The notes: generated from the letters alone by a model not told the origin. DNA of 46,171 nt from Xanthobacteraceae bacterium (GCA_030037885.1 JASHPU010000164.1:1-46171); one strand, 5' to 3'; positions 16,711-25,149 are shown, numbered from the stretch's first letter. Program-made: numbers and translations.

Positions 16711-17240
16711 AGGATCTCTTCGGCGTCGTCGCGGTGTTCGATACGGCGGAAGCGGTCAAAAACGCCGCCGCGCGTCTGCGGCAACAAGGCTATCGCAGCT
16801 TCGAAGCCTACACGCCCTATCCGATCGAAGGCTTGGACCGCATCATGCACCCGCGGCCGCAGCGGCTCTTGCCCGGCCTGATGTTCGCAGGCGCAGTGCT
16901 GGGCGCGGCGTGGGGATATTGGATCCAGTACTGGGACGAAGCGCTGAATTATCCGCTCAATGTCGGCGGCCGCCCCTACAACAGCTGGCCGGCGTTCACG
17001 GTCGGAACGTTCGAATTCATGCTGCTGGTGGCGGTCGCCGCCGGCTTTTTCGGCATGCTCGCGGTATCGCGCTTGCCCAAACTCTATCACCCGGTGTTCG
17101 AAGCGAGAGCATTTGTCCGCGCCTCGCGCGACCGCTTTGTCATTTGCATCGAGGCCTCGGACCCGCGCTTCGACGCCTCGGCGGTTCGTCGCGAGTTCGA
17201 ACAGCTCGGCGCCGAACAGATCGAGGAGGTACGCGCGTGA
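16707..17240 (+). CDS. actD: Alternative Complex III subunit ActD
   Basis: A 177-residue protein with a soluble N-terminal domain beginning MKDLFGVVAVFDT, two membrane helices (about 52-70 and 100-120), and a soluble C-terminal domain with RFVICIEASDPRFD. This is the DUF3341 layout of ActD. It has no cofactor motif. Start chosen by the ATGA overlap with actC; its own end overlaps the actE start as GTGA. Confidence 0.92.
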   Translation: MKDLFGVVAVFDTAEAVKNAAARLRQQGYRSFEAYTPYPIEGLDRIMHPRPQRLLPGLMFAGAVLGAAWGYWIQYWDEALNYPLNVGGRPYNSWPAFTVGTFEFMLLVAVAAGFFGMLAVSRLPKLYHPVFEARAFVRASRDRFVICIEASDPRFDASAVRREFEQLGAEQIEEVRA

Positions 17241-17764
17241 AACCGTGGCGCGGCACCGCGATTGCAGGCCTAGCCGGTGCCGCGGCGCTCGGCTTGGCGG
17301 CATGCGACAACATGGCCAATCAGCCGAAGCTCAATCCTTACGAACTGCCATACGGCGCGCAGACAAATTGGCCGGTAACGCCGCCGCCGCACGTCGTCGC
17401 GCGCGACGAGCCTGAGCATCCGCCGCCGGCGCCGCCGGTCACCATGGCGTTGCTCGAGCGCGGCCGGCAGCGCTTCGACATTTATTGTTCGCCGTGCCAC
17501 GGCCGCTTCGGCGACGGCAACGGCATGATCGTGCAGCGCGGGTTTCCGCGCCCGCCGTCCTATTACAGCGACGCGCTGCGCAATGCGCCGAGCCAGCATT
17601 TCTATGACGTGATCACCCACGGCTACGGCGTCATGTACTCCTATGCGGGCCGGGTCGAGCCGGCCGACCGCTGGGCCATCGTCGCCTATATCCGCGCGCT
17701 GCAGGCGAGCGCCGGCGCGACCGTCGCCGACGTGCCGCCGAACCAACGGAGCGCGCTGCAATGA
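17237..17764 (+). CDS. actE: Alternative Complex III subunit ActE, monohaem cytochrome c lipoprotein
   Basis: A 175-residue lipoprotein: lipobox LAAC with the acylated Cys23, a Pro-rich linker (about 45-70), then a class I cytochrome c domain with CSPCH at 84-88 and a likely distal Met in GYGVMYSYAG. ActE is the monohaem subunit through which ACIII passes electrons to its oxidase. The GTG start at 17237 is set by the GTGA overlap with actD and by a GAGGAGGT ribosome site directly upstream. Confidence 0.92.
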   Translation: MKPWRGTAIAGLAGAAALGLAACDNMANQPKLNPYELPYGAQTNWPVTPPPHVVARDEPEHPPPAPPVTMALLERGRQRFDIYCSPCHGRFGDGNGMIVQRGFPRPPSYYSDALRNAPSQHFYDVITHGYGVMYSYAGRVEPADRWAIVAYIRALQASAGATVADVPPNQRSALQ

Positions 17765-18861
17765 GGAGCGAGACCCGATGGTTCGCGTCCGCCGCGGCGC
17801 TCGGGGCGCTCGGCATTGTCGGTTGCGTCGTCGGCGCCATCATCGATCCGGCCGCATTTTGTCGAGCGTGGTTGTGCAGCTATCTGTTCTGGCTCGGCCT
17901 GCCGCTCGCCGGCGTCACGCTCGTTCTGGTGCACGACCTTTCCGGCGGCGATTGGATGGCGACGGCGCGTCCGTCGCTCGATGCGGCGATCGCCACCATG
18001 CCGCTGGCGAGCCTCGCCGGCATTTTGGCGTTCATCGGGCTTCCGTCGCTGTACGGCTGGACCCATCCGCCGTCCGATCTCGGCAATGTCTTCTATCTCA
18101 ATCCCGCTGCTTTCTTCATCCGCTACGCGGTCTATGTCGTGCTGTGGAATCTGCTCGCGGCGTATGCGCTGTGGGGTCCGCGCGCCGGCCGGCTGCCGAT
18201 CGCGCCCGGACTCTCGTGGATCAGCGGCCTCGGCCTCATCGTGCTTGCCTTTTCGGCAGGCTTTGCCTCGATCGACTGGATTCTGTCGCTCGAGCCGAAA
18301 TTCTGGTCGTCGGTTTTCACCTATGCGCAAGGCGCAAGCTGGTTCAACACCGGCATGGCCGTCGTGCTCTTGACCGTGGCGCTGTTTGGTTGGCCGGGCG
18401 ACGAGCGCCGGCGGCAGATGATCGACCTGTCGCAGATCATCTTCGCCACCACAATCTTCTGGGCTTACCTCGAATTCATGCAGTTTCTGATCATCTGGGA
18501 AGAAAACCTCAGAACCGAGATCCCGTGGTATTTGAAGCGCCTCGATTCGGCGTGGCAGCCGGCGATCTACGTCTCGGCCGTATTCGGATTCATCGTACCC
18601 TTCTTCGTGCTGCTGTGGGCGCCGAGCAAGCGCAATCGCGCCGCCGTCGCAATCGTCTGCGTGTCCATTCTGATCAGCCGGCTCGCCCACACCTGGCTCC
18701 TGGTCATGCCGGAATTCACGGCGCCGACGCCGTTCTGGCTCGACGTTGCGGCGATCCTGGCGCTCGGCGGCGCCATGGTGCTGTTGTTTGCCTTCGGCTT
18801 GCGTTACGCGCGCCAACCCGCGCCGGCCGGCGCCCCGATCTGGACGGCGGATCATGGCTGA
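17761..18861 (+). CDS. actF: Alternative Complex III subunit ActF, NrfD-like membrane protein
   Basis: A 366-residue integral membrane protein with about ten helices, the second NrfD-like subunit of ACIII, structurally similar to ActC but shorter. Characteristic stretches include SIDWILSLEPKFWSSVF and FAYLEFMQFLIIW-like sequence (here WAYLEFMQFLIIWEENL). No cofactor motifs, as expected. ATGA overlap with actE; its last 8 bases overlap the next gene. Confidence 0.92.
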   Translation: MRSETRWFASAAALGALGIVGCVVGAIIDPAAFCRAWLCSYLFWLGLPLAGVTLVLVHDLSGGDWMATARPSLDAAIATMPLASLAGILAFIGLPSLYGWTHPPSDLGNVFYLNPAAFFIRYAVYVVLWNLLAAYALWGPRAGRLPIAPGLSWISGLGLIVLAFSAGFASIDWILSLEPKFWSSVFTYAQGASWFNTGMAVVLLTVALFGWPGDERRRQMIDLSQIIFATTIFWAYLEFMQFLIIWEENLRTEIPWYLKRLDSAWQPAIYVSAVFGFIVPFFVLLWAPSKRNRAAVAIVCVSILISRLAHTWLLVMPEFTAPTPFWLDVAAILALGGAMVLLFAFGLRYARQPAPAGAPIWTADHG

Positions 18862-19243
18862 GACGATTCATAACAAAACCGTTCAGGAGGAGAACCCCGC
18901 AACCGCGTTCGAGCCGAGCGATTGGTCGTTGCGGCCGGTGGCGCTGATTTACCTCGGCATACCGGTGCTGCTTGTGATCTCGTGTTTCGTGCTGATTGCC
19001 GCCTATCCGACTGCGCTGCCGGACGTCGACCGCACGCTGCACATCACACCGCCCGGCCCGCGGCTTGAGACCGACGCCGAAGGCGATCTGCAAAAATTCC
19101 GCGCCGACGAGGAGCGGCGCCTCGATACCTACTACTGGATCGATAAGCAGAAGGGCGTCGTGCACATCCCGATCGAACAGGCGATGAAAAAGCTCGCGGC
19201 GACCGGCGCGCCCGGCTTTCCCAAGGCAAAGGGGCGGCAATGA
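18854..19243 (+). CDS. Small single-helix membrane protein of the ACIII-oxidase operon
   Basis: A 129-residue protein with one membrane helix (about 30-50) and a periplasmic C-terminal domain ending in YYWIDKQKGVVHIPIEQAM followed by a KLAATGAPGFP motif. Short proteins with a Y-W-(V/I)-D ... G-(I/V)-V-(H/R)-I-P-I-(D/E)-x-A-M pattern recur beside ACIII and SCO genes; I know no proven function. The position between actF and the SCO gene, with overlaps of 8 and 4 bases, implies a stoichiometric or assembly role in ACIII or the oxidase. No haem or copper motif is visible. Confidence 0.8.
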   Translation: MAETIHNKTVQEENPATAFEPSDWSLRPVALIYLGIPVLLVISCFVLIAAYPTALPDVDRTLHITPPGPRLETDAEGDLQKFRADEERRLDTYYWIDKQKGVVHIPIEQAMKKLAATGAPGFPKAKGRQ

Positions 19244-20061
19244 AACGCACCGCGTCGGTCTTGATCGTTGTCCTGGTGCTGTGCGCCGGCACTCTGCTCG
19301 CCGCGATCACGCTACCGAGCCCCTCGCGGCCTGCACCTGCCGCCGGTAGCGACCTCGCGGAGCTTGCGTTCCAGCCGCATCCGGGCGCTCACTTGCCCCT
19401 GGCGACGACAATGACCGACGAACGCGGCCGCCCGGTTACGCTCGGGACTTATTTCGGCAAGTCGCCGGTCATTCTCGTGCTCGACTATCTGCGCTGCACG
19501 TCATTGTGCGGCGTGACGCTGCGCAATCTCGTTGCCGGGGGGCTCGCCAAGCTGCCGCTCGAGCCCGGCCGCGACTACGAGTTCGTGGCGATCAGCATCG
19601 ATCCGCGCGACACGCCGGCGGACGCCGCGGCGGCCCGGATGAAGTATGCCGCGCTGCTGGACCGCGAGGGCGCGGAGCGTGGCATGCATTTCCTCACCGC
19701 CACTGCGCCAGCCGTGCGCGCGATCGCCGATGCGGTCGGATTTCCTTATCGCCACGATTCCCTGCTCGACGCCTACATTCATCCCGCCGGCTTTATCATA
19801 GCGGCGCCCGACGGCGTGATCAGCCGCTACGTCGAGGGTGTCGCCGTCGCGCCGCGCGATCTGGTCGGCGCCTTGGCCGACGCCGAGCAGGATAAATCGC
19901 CGGGTCTGCTCACGCGCATCGTGCTGCTGTGTCACGTGCAAGGTGTACCGCTGGGACGCTTCACCGTGCCGGTGCTCACTGCGTTCACCGCCGCCGATCT
20001 CGCCGCGGGTTTCGCTCTTATCGCGCTGTTCACTGTTATTCGCCGTCGGCGCCACGGCTGA
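19240..20061 (+). CDS. SCO family copper chaperone for the CuA site
   Basis: A 273-residue SCO1/SenC-type protein with an N-terminal membrane helix, a thioredoxin-fold domain containing the copper ligands Cys86 and Cys90 (CTSLC) and His181 (YIHPAG), and an additional C-terminal hydrophobic segment (about 245-265) that simple SCO proteins lack. It delivers copper to the CuA centre of subunit II, encoded by the next gene. ATGA overlap upstream; 14-base gap to coxB. Confidence 0.9.
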   Translation: MKRTASVLIVVLVLCAGTLLAAITLPSPSRPAPAAGSDLAELAFQPHPGAHLPLATTMTDERGRPVTLGTYFGKSPVILVLDYLRCTSLCGVTLRNLVAGGLAKLPLEPGRDYEFVAISIDPRDTPADAAAARMKYAALLDREGAERGMHFLTATAPAVRAIADAVGFPYRHDSLLDAYIHPAGFIIAAPDGVISRYVEGVAVAPRDLVGALADAEQDKSPGLLTRIVLLCHVQGVPLGRFTVPVLTAFTAADLAAGFALIALFTVIRRRRHG

Positions 20062-20075
20062 CGCGGGCATTATTG

Positions 20076-21020
20076 ATGTATCACTGGATTCCATTTTGGC
20101 CCGATACCGCCGCCGTCAACGCGATCGTGGTCAACAATCTCTACATCGCCGAGCTCGGCGTTTCCGGCCTGATCATGGTGACCGTCGTCGCCATGATGCT
20201 GACGTTCTGCATCCGCTACCGCAAAGGCAGCGCTACCTCGCGCGCCGACCGCGTGCAAAAGACCTGGCATTTCGAGATCGGTTGGACCATCGCCACGCTC
20301 GGCGCCTTTCTCGTCCTCTTCGTCTGGGGCGCGGCGATCTACATCTGGCTGTACCAGGCGCCGCGCGGCGACGAGGAGGTCTACGTCGTCGCCAAGCAAT
20401 GGATGTGGAAGATCGAGCATCCGGGCGGCCAGCGCGAGATCGACGCGCTGCACGTGCCGGTCAACAAGACCATCAGGGTGGTGATGGCGTCGGAAGACGT
20501 GATTCACAGCTTCTTCATCCCGGCGTTCCGCATCAAGCGCGACGTGGTGCCCGGCACGCTGGAAACGATCTGGTTCAAGGCCGACAAAACCGGCGTCTTC
20601 AAGCTCGAATGCACGCAATTTTGCGGGCTGCAGCACGCGACCATGCACGGCGAGGTCGACGTCTTGAGCGGCCCCGATTACGCGCGCTGGCTCACCGGGC
20701 AGGGCGTGCACGAATCCTTGGCCGAGCAGGGCGAGGCGGTATTCCGCGCCCACGGCTGCAGCGGCTGCCACGGCGACAACAGCACGGTGCACGCGCCGTC
20801 GCTGGCCGGCCTCTACGGCACTTACGTGCATCTGCAGGACGGCTCGGTGCGCCTTGCCGACGAAGCCTACATCCGCGACTGCATTCTCAATCCGCGCAGC
20901 TTCACCGTCGCCGGCTACCCGCCGCTGATGCCGGATTTCACCGGGCAGCTCGGCGAGGACGATCTGCTGAAGCTCGTCGCCTACATCAAATCGCTCGCTA
21001 AGCAGGAGTCCGCCCAATGA
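20076..21020 (+). CDS. coxB: Cytochrome c oxidase subunit II, caa3 type (CuA plus fused cytochrome c)
   Basis: A 314-residue subunit with two membrane helices, a cupredoxin domain and a C-terminal cytochrome c domain. CuA ligands are His144, Cys179, Gln181 (backbone), Cys183, His187 and Met190 (CTQFCGLQHATM). The residue between the cysteines is Gln rather than the usual Glu of A1 oxidases; the same C-x-Q-x-C pattern occurs in Thermus ba3. The fused haem site is CSGCH (228-232) with a likely distal Met in PPLMPDF. I chose the ATG at 20076 because the frame upstream runs through the SCO gene. The fused cytochrome allows direct electron delivery from ActE. It overlaps coxA as ATGA. Confidence 0.93.
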   Translation: MYHWIPFWPDTAAVNAIVVNNLYIAELGVSGLIMVTVVAMMLTFCIRYRKGSATSRADRVQKTWHFEIGWTIATLGAFLVLFVWGAAIYIWLYQAPRGDEEVYVVAKQWMWKIEHPGGQREIDALHVPVNKTIRVVMASEDVIHSFFIPAFRIKRDVVPGTLETIWFKADKTGVFKLECTQFCGLQHATMHGEVDVLSGPDYARWLTGQGVHESLAEQGEAVFRAHGCSGCHGDNSTVHAPSLAGLYGTYVHLQDGSVRLADEAYIRDCILNPRSFTVAGYPPLMPDFTGQLGEDDLLKLVAYIKSLAKQESAQ

Positions 21021-22690
21021 GCGTCACCACCGTCGAACGCGGACCGGCGGCCGAGCCGGCCGCCGCTTTCTCGGCGCCGAGCTATCTGACCGAGGAGAAT
21101 ACCGTCGCCTCCTGGCTGTTGACGCGCGACCACAAGCGCATCGCGCTGCTGTTCTTCGCCTCCATCACTTTTTTCTTCTTCATCGGCGGATTTGCCGCGA
21201 CCTTGATGCGGCTCAACCTCGCCACGCCCGGCGGCCTGCTGCAGCCGGCAGTGTACAACCGCATGTTCACCATGCACGGCATCATCATGGTGTGGTTCTT
21301 TCTTATTCCATCGATCCCGACGACGTTCGGAAATTTTTTCGTGCCGCTGATGATCGGCGCCCGCGATCTGGCGTTTCCGCGCGTCAATCTCGGCAGCTGG
21401 TACGTCTTCAACCTGTCCGGGCTGGTGGTGCTCTACTCCCTCGTCATGGGCGGCGCCGATACCGGCTGGACGTTCTACACGCCGCTGTCGACGTCCTATG
21501 CCGACGGCTACGTGTTCGCCGCCGCCATGGCCGTTTTCATCAACGGCTTCTCCTCGATCATGACCTCGCTCAACTTCATCGTCACCATCCATCGCTTGCG
21601 CGCACCGGGCATGACCTGGATGCGGCTGCCGCTGTTCGTCTGGGGCATTTATGCGGTGAGCGTCGTGATGCTGACCGCGACGCCGGTTCTGGCGATGGAT
21701 ACGTTCCTGCTTGCGGTCGAACGGTTCCTCGGCGTCGGCCTGTTCGATCCCAACCACGGCGGCGATCCGCTGCTCTGGCAGCACATGTTCTGGTTCTACT
21801 CGCACCCCGCCGTGTACATCATGATCCTTCCCGCCATGGGCGTCGTCAGCGAGATCATTCCCTGCTACGCGCGCCGTCCAGTCTTCGGCTACGCCGGCAT
21901 GACCATGGCGCTGATGGCGATCGCAATCTTGAGCTTCTTCGTCTGGGCCCATCACATGTTCGTCGCCGGAATCTCGATTTATTCGGGAGTCGCGTTCTCG
22001 CTGATGACGTTTTTTGTTGCCGTTCCCTCCGCCATCAAAGTGTTCAACTGGACCGTCAGCCTGCACAAGGGCAGCATCACTTTCGACGCGCCGATGCTGT
22101 ACGCGCTCGGCTTCGTTCTGCTGTTCACGCTCGGCGGCGTCACCGGCCTGATGCTGGCGACACTCGGCATCGACGTCGACGTCCACGGAACCTACTTCGT
22201 GGTCGCGCACTTTCACTACATCATGGTCGGCGCCACGGTCAGCGCATTCTTCGGCGCATTGCATTACTGGTGGCCGAAAATGACCGGCCGAATGTATCCG
22301 GAAACGTGGGCGCGCTTCGCCGCGATCCTCACTTATGTCGGCTTCAATCTGACGTTCTTTCCACAATTCATTCTCGGCTATCTCGGCATGCCGCGCCGCT
22401 CCTATACCTACCCACCCGAATGGCAATCGTGGAATTTGCTGTCGTCCGCCGGCGCCTCGATCCTGGCTATCGCCTATATCCTGCCGCTGTTGTATCTCGG
22501 CTGGTCGCTGTTCCGTGGCCGCAAGGCATCGGCCAATCCGTGGCGCGCCACCGGGCTCGAATGGGCGACGCGCTCGCCGCCGCCCGCGCACAATTTCGAA
22601 CGCACGCCGGTCGTCACCCTCGAGCCCTACTGCTACGACCCGGAGCGCGACACCTACGTCACCCAGGAGGGCGTGCCCCATGCCGGCTAG
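21017..22690 (+). CDS. coxA: Cytochrome c oxidase subunit I, A2-type haem-copper oxidase
   Basis: A 557-residue catalytic subunit with twelve expected helices. Haem and CuB ligands are present in FTMHGIIMVWF, the HP of YSHPAVY (261-267), VWAHHMF and VVAHFHYIM; the cross-linked Tyr is Tyr267. The D-channel glutamate of A1 oxidases (HPEVY) is Ala, and Tyr-Ser precedes the His, which is the YSHPxV signature of A2 oxidases. The K-channel Lys is kept (PSAIKVFNW). A usual HDTY is HGTY here. The long polar C-terminal tail (about 515-557) is a feature of this group. Overlaps coxC by 11 bases. Confidence 0.95.
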   Translation: MSVTTVERGPAAEPAAAFSAPSYLTEENTVASWLLTRDHKRIALLFFASITFFFFIGGFAATLMRLNLATPGGLLQPAVYNRMFTMHGIIMVWFFLIPSIPTTFGNFFVPLMIGARDLAFPRVNLGSWYVFNLSGLVVLYSLVMGGADTGWTFYTPLSTSYADGYVFAAAMAVFINGFSSIMTSLNFIVTIHRLRAPGMTWMRLPLFVWGIYAVSVVMLTATPVLAMDTFLLAVERFLGVGLFDPNHGGDPLLWQHMFWFYSHPAVYIMILPAMGVVSEIIPCYARRPVFGYAGMTMALMAIAILSFFVWAHHMFVAGISIYSGVAFSLMTFFVAVPSAIKVFNWTVSLHKGSITFDAPMLYALGFVLLFTLGGVTGLMLATLGIDVDVHGTYFVVAHFHYIMVGATVSAFFGALHYWWPKMTGRMYPETWARFAAILTYVGFNLTFFPQFILGYLGMPRRSYTYPPEWQSWNLLSSAGASILAIAYILPLLYLGWSLFRGRKASANPWRATGLEWATRSPPPAHNFERTPVVTLEPYCYDPERDTYVTQEGVPHAG

Positions 22691-23333
22691 CGCGCCGCCG
22701 CTCCGACCTGAAATCCAGTTCGCCACCCTCGAGCAGCAGGGCGACGCCGCGCAACTCGGCATGTGGGCGTTTCTGGTCAACGAGACGCTGTTCTTCGGCG
22801 CTTTGATCTTCACGTATTACATCTATCGCATCGCCTACCCGCACGAGTTCGCCGTCGCGGCCAAAGACGCGGTGCTGTGGTGCGGCAGTGTCAACCTGGT
22901 GATCCTGTTGACCAGCAGCCTGACCATGGTGCTTGCCATCAACGCCGGGGCGCAGGGCGGGCGCCACGCCATGATCGGCTGGCTGATTGCGACCGCCGCC
23001 CTCGGCTGCGTCTTTTTGTTGATCAAGGGCTACGAGTACTACCAGGATTTTCAGGACAAGGTCGTTCCGGTTGTGAACTTCGTAGCCAAGCCGGGCGCGG
23101 GCAGCGCCGGCGAATTGTTCTGGGTGTTTTATTGGATCGCCACCGGCCTGCACGCCATCCACCTGACCGTCGGCATCGGGCTTGTCCTCTATATGCTGCT
23201 GTGGCGCATCAAGCGCGGCGAGATCACGCCGGCCTATTACGCGCCGCTCGAAGTCGTCGGTATCTACTGGAGCTTTGTCGATGCGGTATGGTTGTTTCTT
23301 TATCCCTGCATTTATCTGGTGGGGCGGTCATGA
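22680..23333 (+). CDS. coxC: Cytochrome c oxidase subunit III
   Basis: A 217-residue five-helix subunit III with LGMWAFLVNETLFFGALIF in helix I, LIKGYEYYQDF before the loop, and the GLHAIHLTVGIGL and YWSFVDAVWLFLYP endings typical of the family. It stabilises the D-channel side of subunit I. The start MPASAP lies inside the coxA 3' end; an AGGAGG ribosome site at 22664-22669 fits. Confidence 0.92.
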   Translation: MPASAPPLRPEIQFATLEQQGDAAQLGMWAFLVNETLFFGALIFTYYIYRIAYPHEFAVAAKDAVLWCGSVNLVILLTSSLTMVLAINAGAQGGRHAMIGWLIATAALGCVFLLIKGYEYYQDFQDKVVPVVNFVAKPGAGSAGELFWVFYWIATGLHAIHLTVGIGLVLYMLLWRIKRGEITPAYYAPLEVVGIYWSFVDAVWLFLYPCIYLVGRS

Positions 23334-23686
23334 CGATCGGGCCGGAGATTCATCCCAAGCGCGCCCGGCCGTTGCCGTTCGTCGTCGCCTGGGCGGTCAT
23401 GCTCGTGCTGGCGGGAGTGAGCCTTCTGACCGCGTTTCTCGGATTGGGCGCGTGGGCGCCCGTCGTCCAATTCGGCATCGCTGCAATCCAGGTCAGCGTG
23501 CTCTTTATTCTGTTCATGCGCCTGAAAGGTTCGCCGTCGCTGAAATGGGTGTTCGCCGTCACAGGCTTTCTCTGGCTCGCTTTCCTCTATGGGCTAAGCA
23601 TGACCGATTACTCGAATCGCCGCGGCTGGCCGCCGCTCAATACGACCAGCGCGCCCGGCTTCGAAGCACACCAAAACGGGCCGTAA
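23330..23686 (+). CDS. Cytochrome c oxidase subunit IV (small three-helix subunit)
   Basis: A 118-residue protein with three predicted helices (about 17-37, 45-63, 73-90) and the motif VQFGIAAIQVSVLFILFMRL, which places it with the small bacterial subunit IV proteins (COX4_pro/caa3 subunit IV). It ends the twelve-kilobase operon. ATGA overlap with coxC. No genes for haem A synthesis (ctaA, ctaB) or CtaG follow, so those must be supplied elsewhere. Confidence 0.85.
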   Translation: MTIGPEIHPKRARPLPFVVAWAVMLVLAGVSLLTAFLGLGAWAPVVQFGIAAIQVSVLFILFMRLKGSPSLKWVFAVTGFLWLAFLYGLSMTDYSNRRGWPPLNTTSAPGFEAHQNGP

Positions 23687-23690
23687 TGTG

Positions 23691-23936
23691 ATGGCAGCAC
23701 GTCGGAAGCACGTCGTGGCAAAACCCAAAACCTTCGAGATCGGCGATCACGTCAGCTGGAATTCCGAGGCCGGGCAGGTCAGCGGCAGGATCGTCCGTGT
23801 GCACACCAAGGATGTCGACTACAAGGGTTACATCCACCACGCCAGCAAGGATGACCCGCAATACGAGATCAAGAGCGACAAGACCGATCACGTGGCGCTG
23901 CACAAGGGCCGCGCCTTGCGCCGGCTCGGTCGCTGA
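23691..23936 (+). CDS. HVA1/DUF2945 Tudor-like small protein
   Basis: An 81-residue basic protein with FEIGDHVSWNSEAGQVSGRI and HTKDVDYKGYIHHAS, the core of the DUF2945 (hypervirulence-associated protein TUDOR) family. Function unknown; the fold suggests a nucleic-acid or peptide-binding barrel. It starts 4 bases after the subunit IV stop (an in-frame GTG at 23688 is the alternative), so it may be carried on the oxidase transcript by read-through. Confidence 0.8.
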   Translation: MAARRKHVVAKPKTFEIGDHVSWNSEAGQVSGRIVRVHTKDVDYKGYIHHASKDDPQYEIKSDKTDHVALHKGRALRRLGR

Positions 23937-23977
23937 GGTCTGATCGCCGTACCCTTCGATCAGCGGAGTATTTGCCC

Positions 23978-24412
23978 GTGGACCTTGCCGCCGCCCTTGC
24001 CGAAGCGCTGCTCGCCACCCGCTCGGACGCCATCATCGCCGCCGACCGCGACGGCGTGATCCGGTTCTGGAACCCAGGCGCGGAGCGGCTGTTCGGCTTT
24101 TCCCGCGACGAGGCGCTCGGCGGCTCGCTCGATCTCATCATTCCGGCGCGGCTGCGCGAGCGGCATTGGCAGGGCTACGGCCGCGTCATGGCGACCGGGC
24201 AAAGCCGCTACGGCGAAGGCGACGTTCTCGCAGTGCCGGCGCAGCGCAAGGACGGCGCCACCATTTCGGTCGAGTTCACCATCGTGCCGCTGCGCGACGA
24301 AGCCGGCCGCCTCATTGCGCTCGCCGCGCTCCTACGCGACGTCACCAAGCGATTTGAGGAGACGCGCGCGCTCAAGCGCAGGCTCGCCGAGGCGACCAAA
24401 CCCACGACCTAA
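23978..24412 (+). CDS. Stand-alone PAS-domain protein
   Basis: A 144-residue protein made almost wholly of one PAS domain (about 8-125): AIIAADRDGVIRFWNPGAER, LFGFSRDEALG, then a PAC-like end with VPLRDEAGRLIALAALLRDVT. The short C-terminal helix has no kinase, cyclase or DNA-binding domain. The family can bind haem, flavin or small ligands; a role as a redox or oxygen sensor beside the oxidase operon is only a guess. The GTG at 23978 is preferred (GGAG 10 bases upstream) to a TTG at 23972. Confidence 0.75.
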   Translation: MDLAAALAEALLATRSDAIIAADRDGVIRFWNPGAERLFGFSRDEALGGSLDLIIPARLRERHWQGYGRVMATGQSRYGEGDVLAVPAQRKDGATISVEFTIVPLRDEAGRLIALAALLRDVTKRFEETRALKRRLAEATKPTT

Positions 24413-24831
24413 AGCCCCGTTGTCTTCCGGATTTGGCCGCCACACAGCATAAGCCATGCGGCCACAAGCAACGCTGCGAGCAGTCGCGCGCTGCGAGGCG
24501 CGAACGTTGCGTCGGCGACGCTCAGTCGACACCCGCAGCCGGAACACGTGTTCCGCTTGGGCGTTATTTTATTGAGAAGGTGTTACCGTGTTCATTCGAG
24601 CCTATCGACGATATTCCCGAACATTGGGCCATTGGTTGCTGGACCGAAGCTTGGCCGTGTTGTGGGCCTATCTCATCTATCGCCGCAACCAGTCCAGATC
24701 AGGGCAGACTTGGCATTCGCGTTGAGCGGACGCGACTTGAACCGGTGTGAGGGGCTATCGGCTTGATCCTGCAAACTGCCGCGCCGGCCGGCGGACTCGA
24801 TTCCGTCGCCGTCCATGTTTATGTGTCGGCC
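24413..24831. other. Non-coding stretch between PAS and zinc-ribbon genes
   Basis: About 420 bases with no frame I trust. A hairpin TGGCCGC (24434-24440) / GCGGCCA (24458-24464) lies 22 bases after the PAS stop and could end its transcript, but there is no T run. Short frames here lack recognisable features and ribosome sites. A TTG at 24763 could extend the next gene by 23 residues. Confidence 0.35.
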
Positions 24832-25149
24832 ATGGTCGAGTGGCGTTCCGGCCGGACAAATCGCGTAGCGACGTCCGCAGAGGCGAAAGCCGCCGCTTCC
24901 CCGCGGCAGCCCGCGCGGCAACACCGCGCCAAGGCGGGCGATGCCGCAATTGTCGTGCGTTGCCTGCACTGCCGGCACGAAGCGGTGCTGACCAACGCCG
25001 ATCTCGTGGGGTACGGCGTAAAGCCAGACGCCCCGATTGCGGGATTCGTCCGGCGCCTGCGTTGCACGCATTGCGGCAGCGGCAGCGTTCTGGCAAAGCG
25101 TGTCGCCAGACCTGAGCCAAGGTTACCGCGCCAGCGGCGCAGCGCGTGA
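24832..25149 (+). CDS. Small zinc-ribbon-like hypothetical protein
   Basis: A 105-residue basic protein with two CXXC pairs, Cys44-Cys47 (RCLHCRHE) and Cys78-Cys81 (RCTHCGSG), 31 residues apart, suggesting one structural zinc site. The flanks are Arg/Ala-rich and probably disordered. Similar orphan proteins occur in Bradyrhizobium-like genomes, but I cannot give a family name. The start is uncertain (ATG 24832 or TTG 24763) because no good ribosome site is seen. Confidence 0.55.
   Translation: MVEWRSGRTNRVATSAEAKAAASPRQPARQHRAKAGDAAIVVRCLHCRHEAVLTNADLVGYGVKPDAPIAGFVRRLRCTHCGSGSVLAKRVARPEPRLPRQRRSA

Noticed and set aside
20981-22813. A 610-codon open frame antisense to coxA
   Set aside because: Asp/Gly/His-rich shadow of membrane-protein codons; no domain or ribosome site.
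24433-24750. A 105-codon plus-strand frame between the PAS and zinc-ribbon genes
   Set aside because: No ribosome site, no conserved-looking domain, and composition unlike neighbouring genes.
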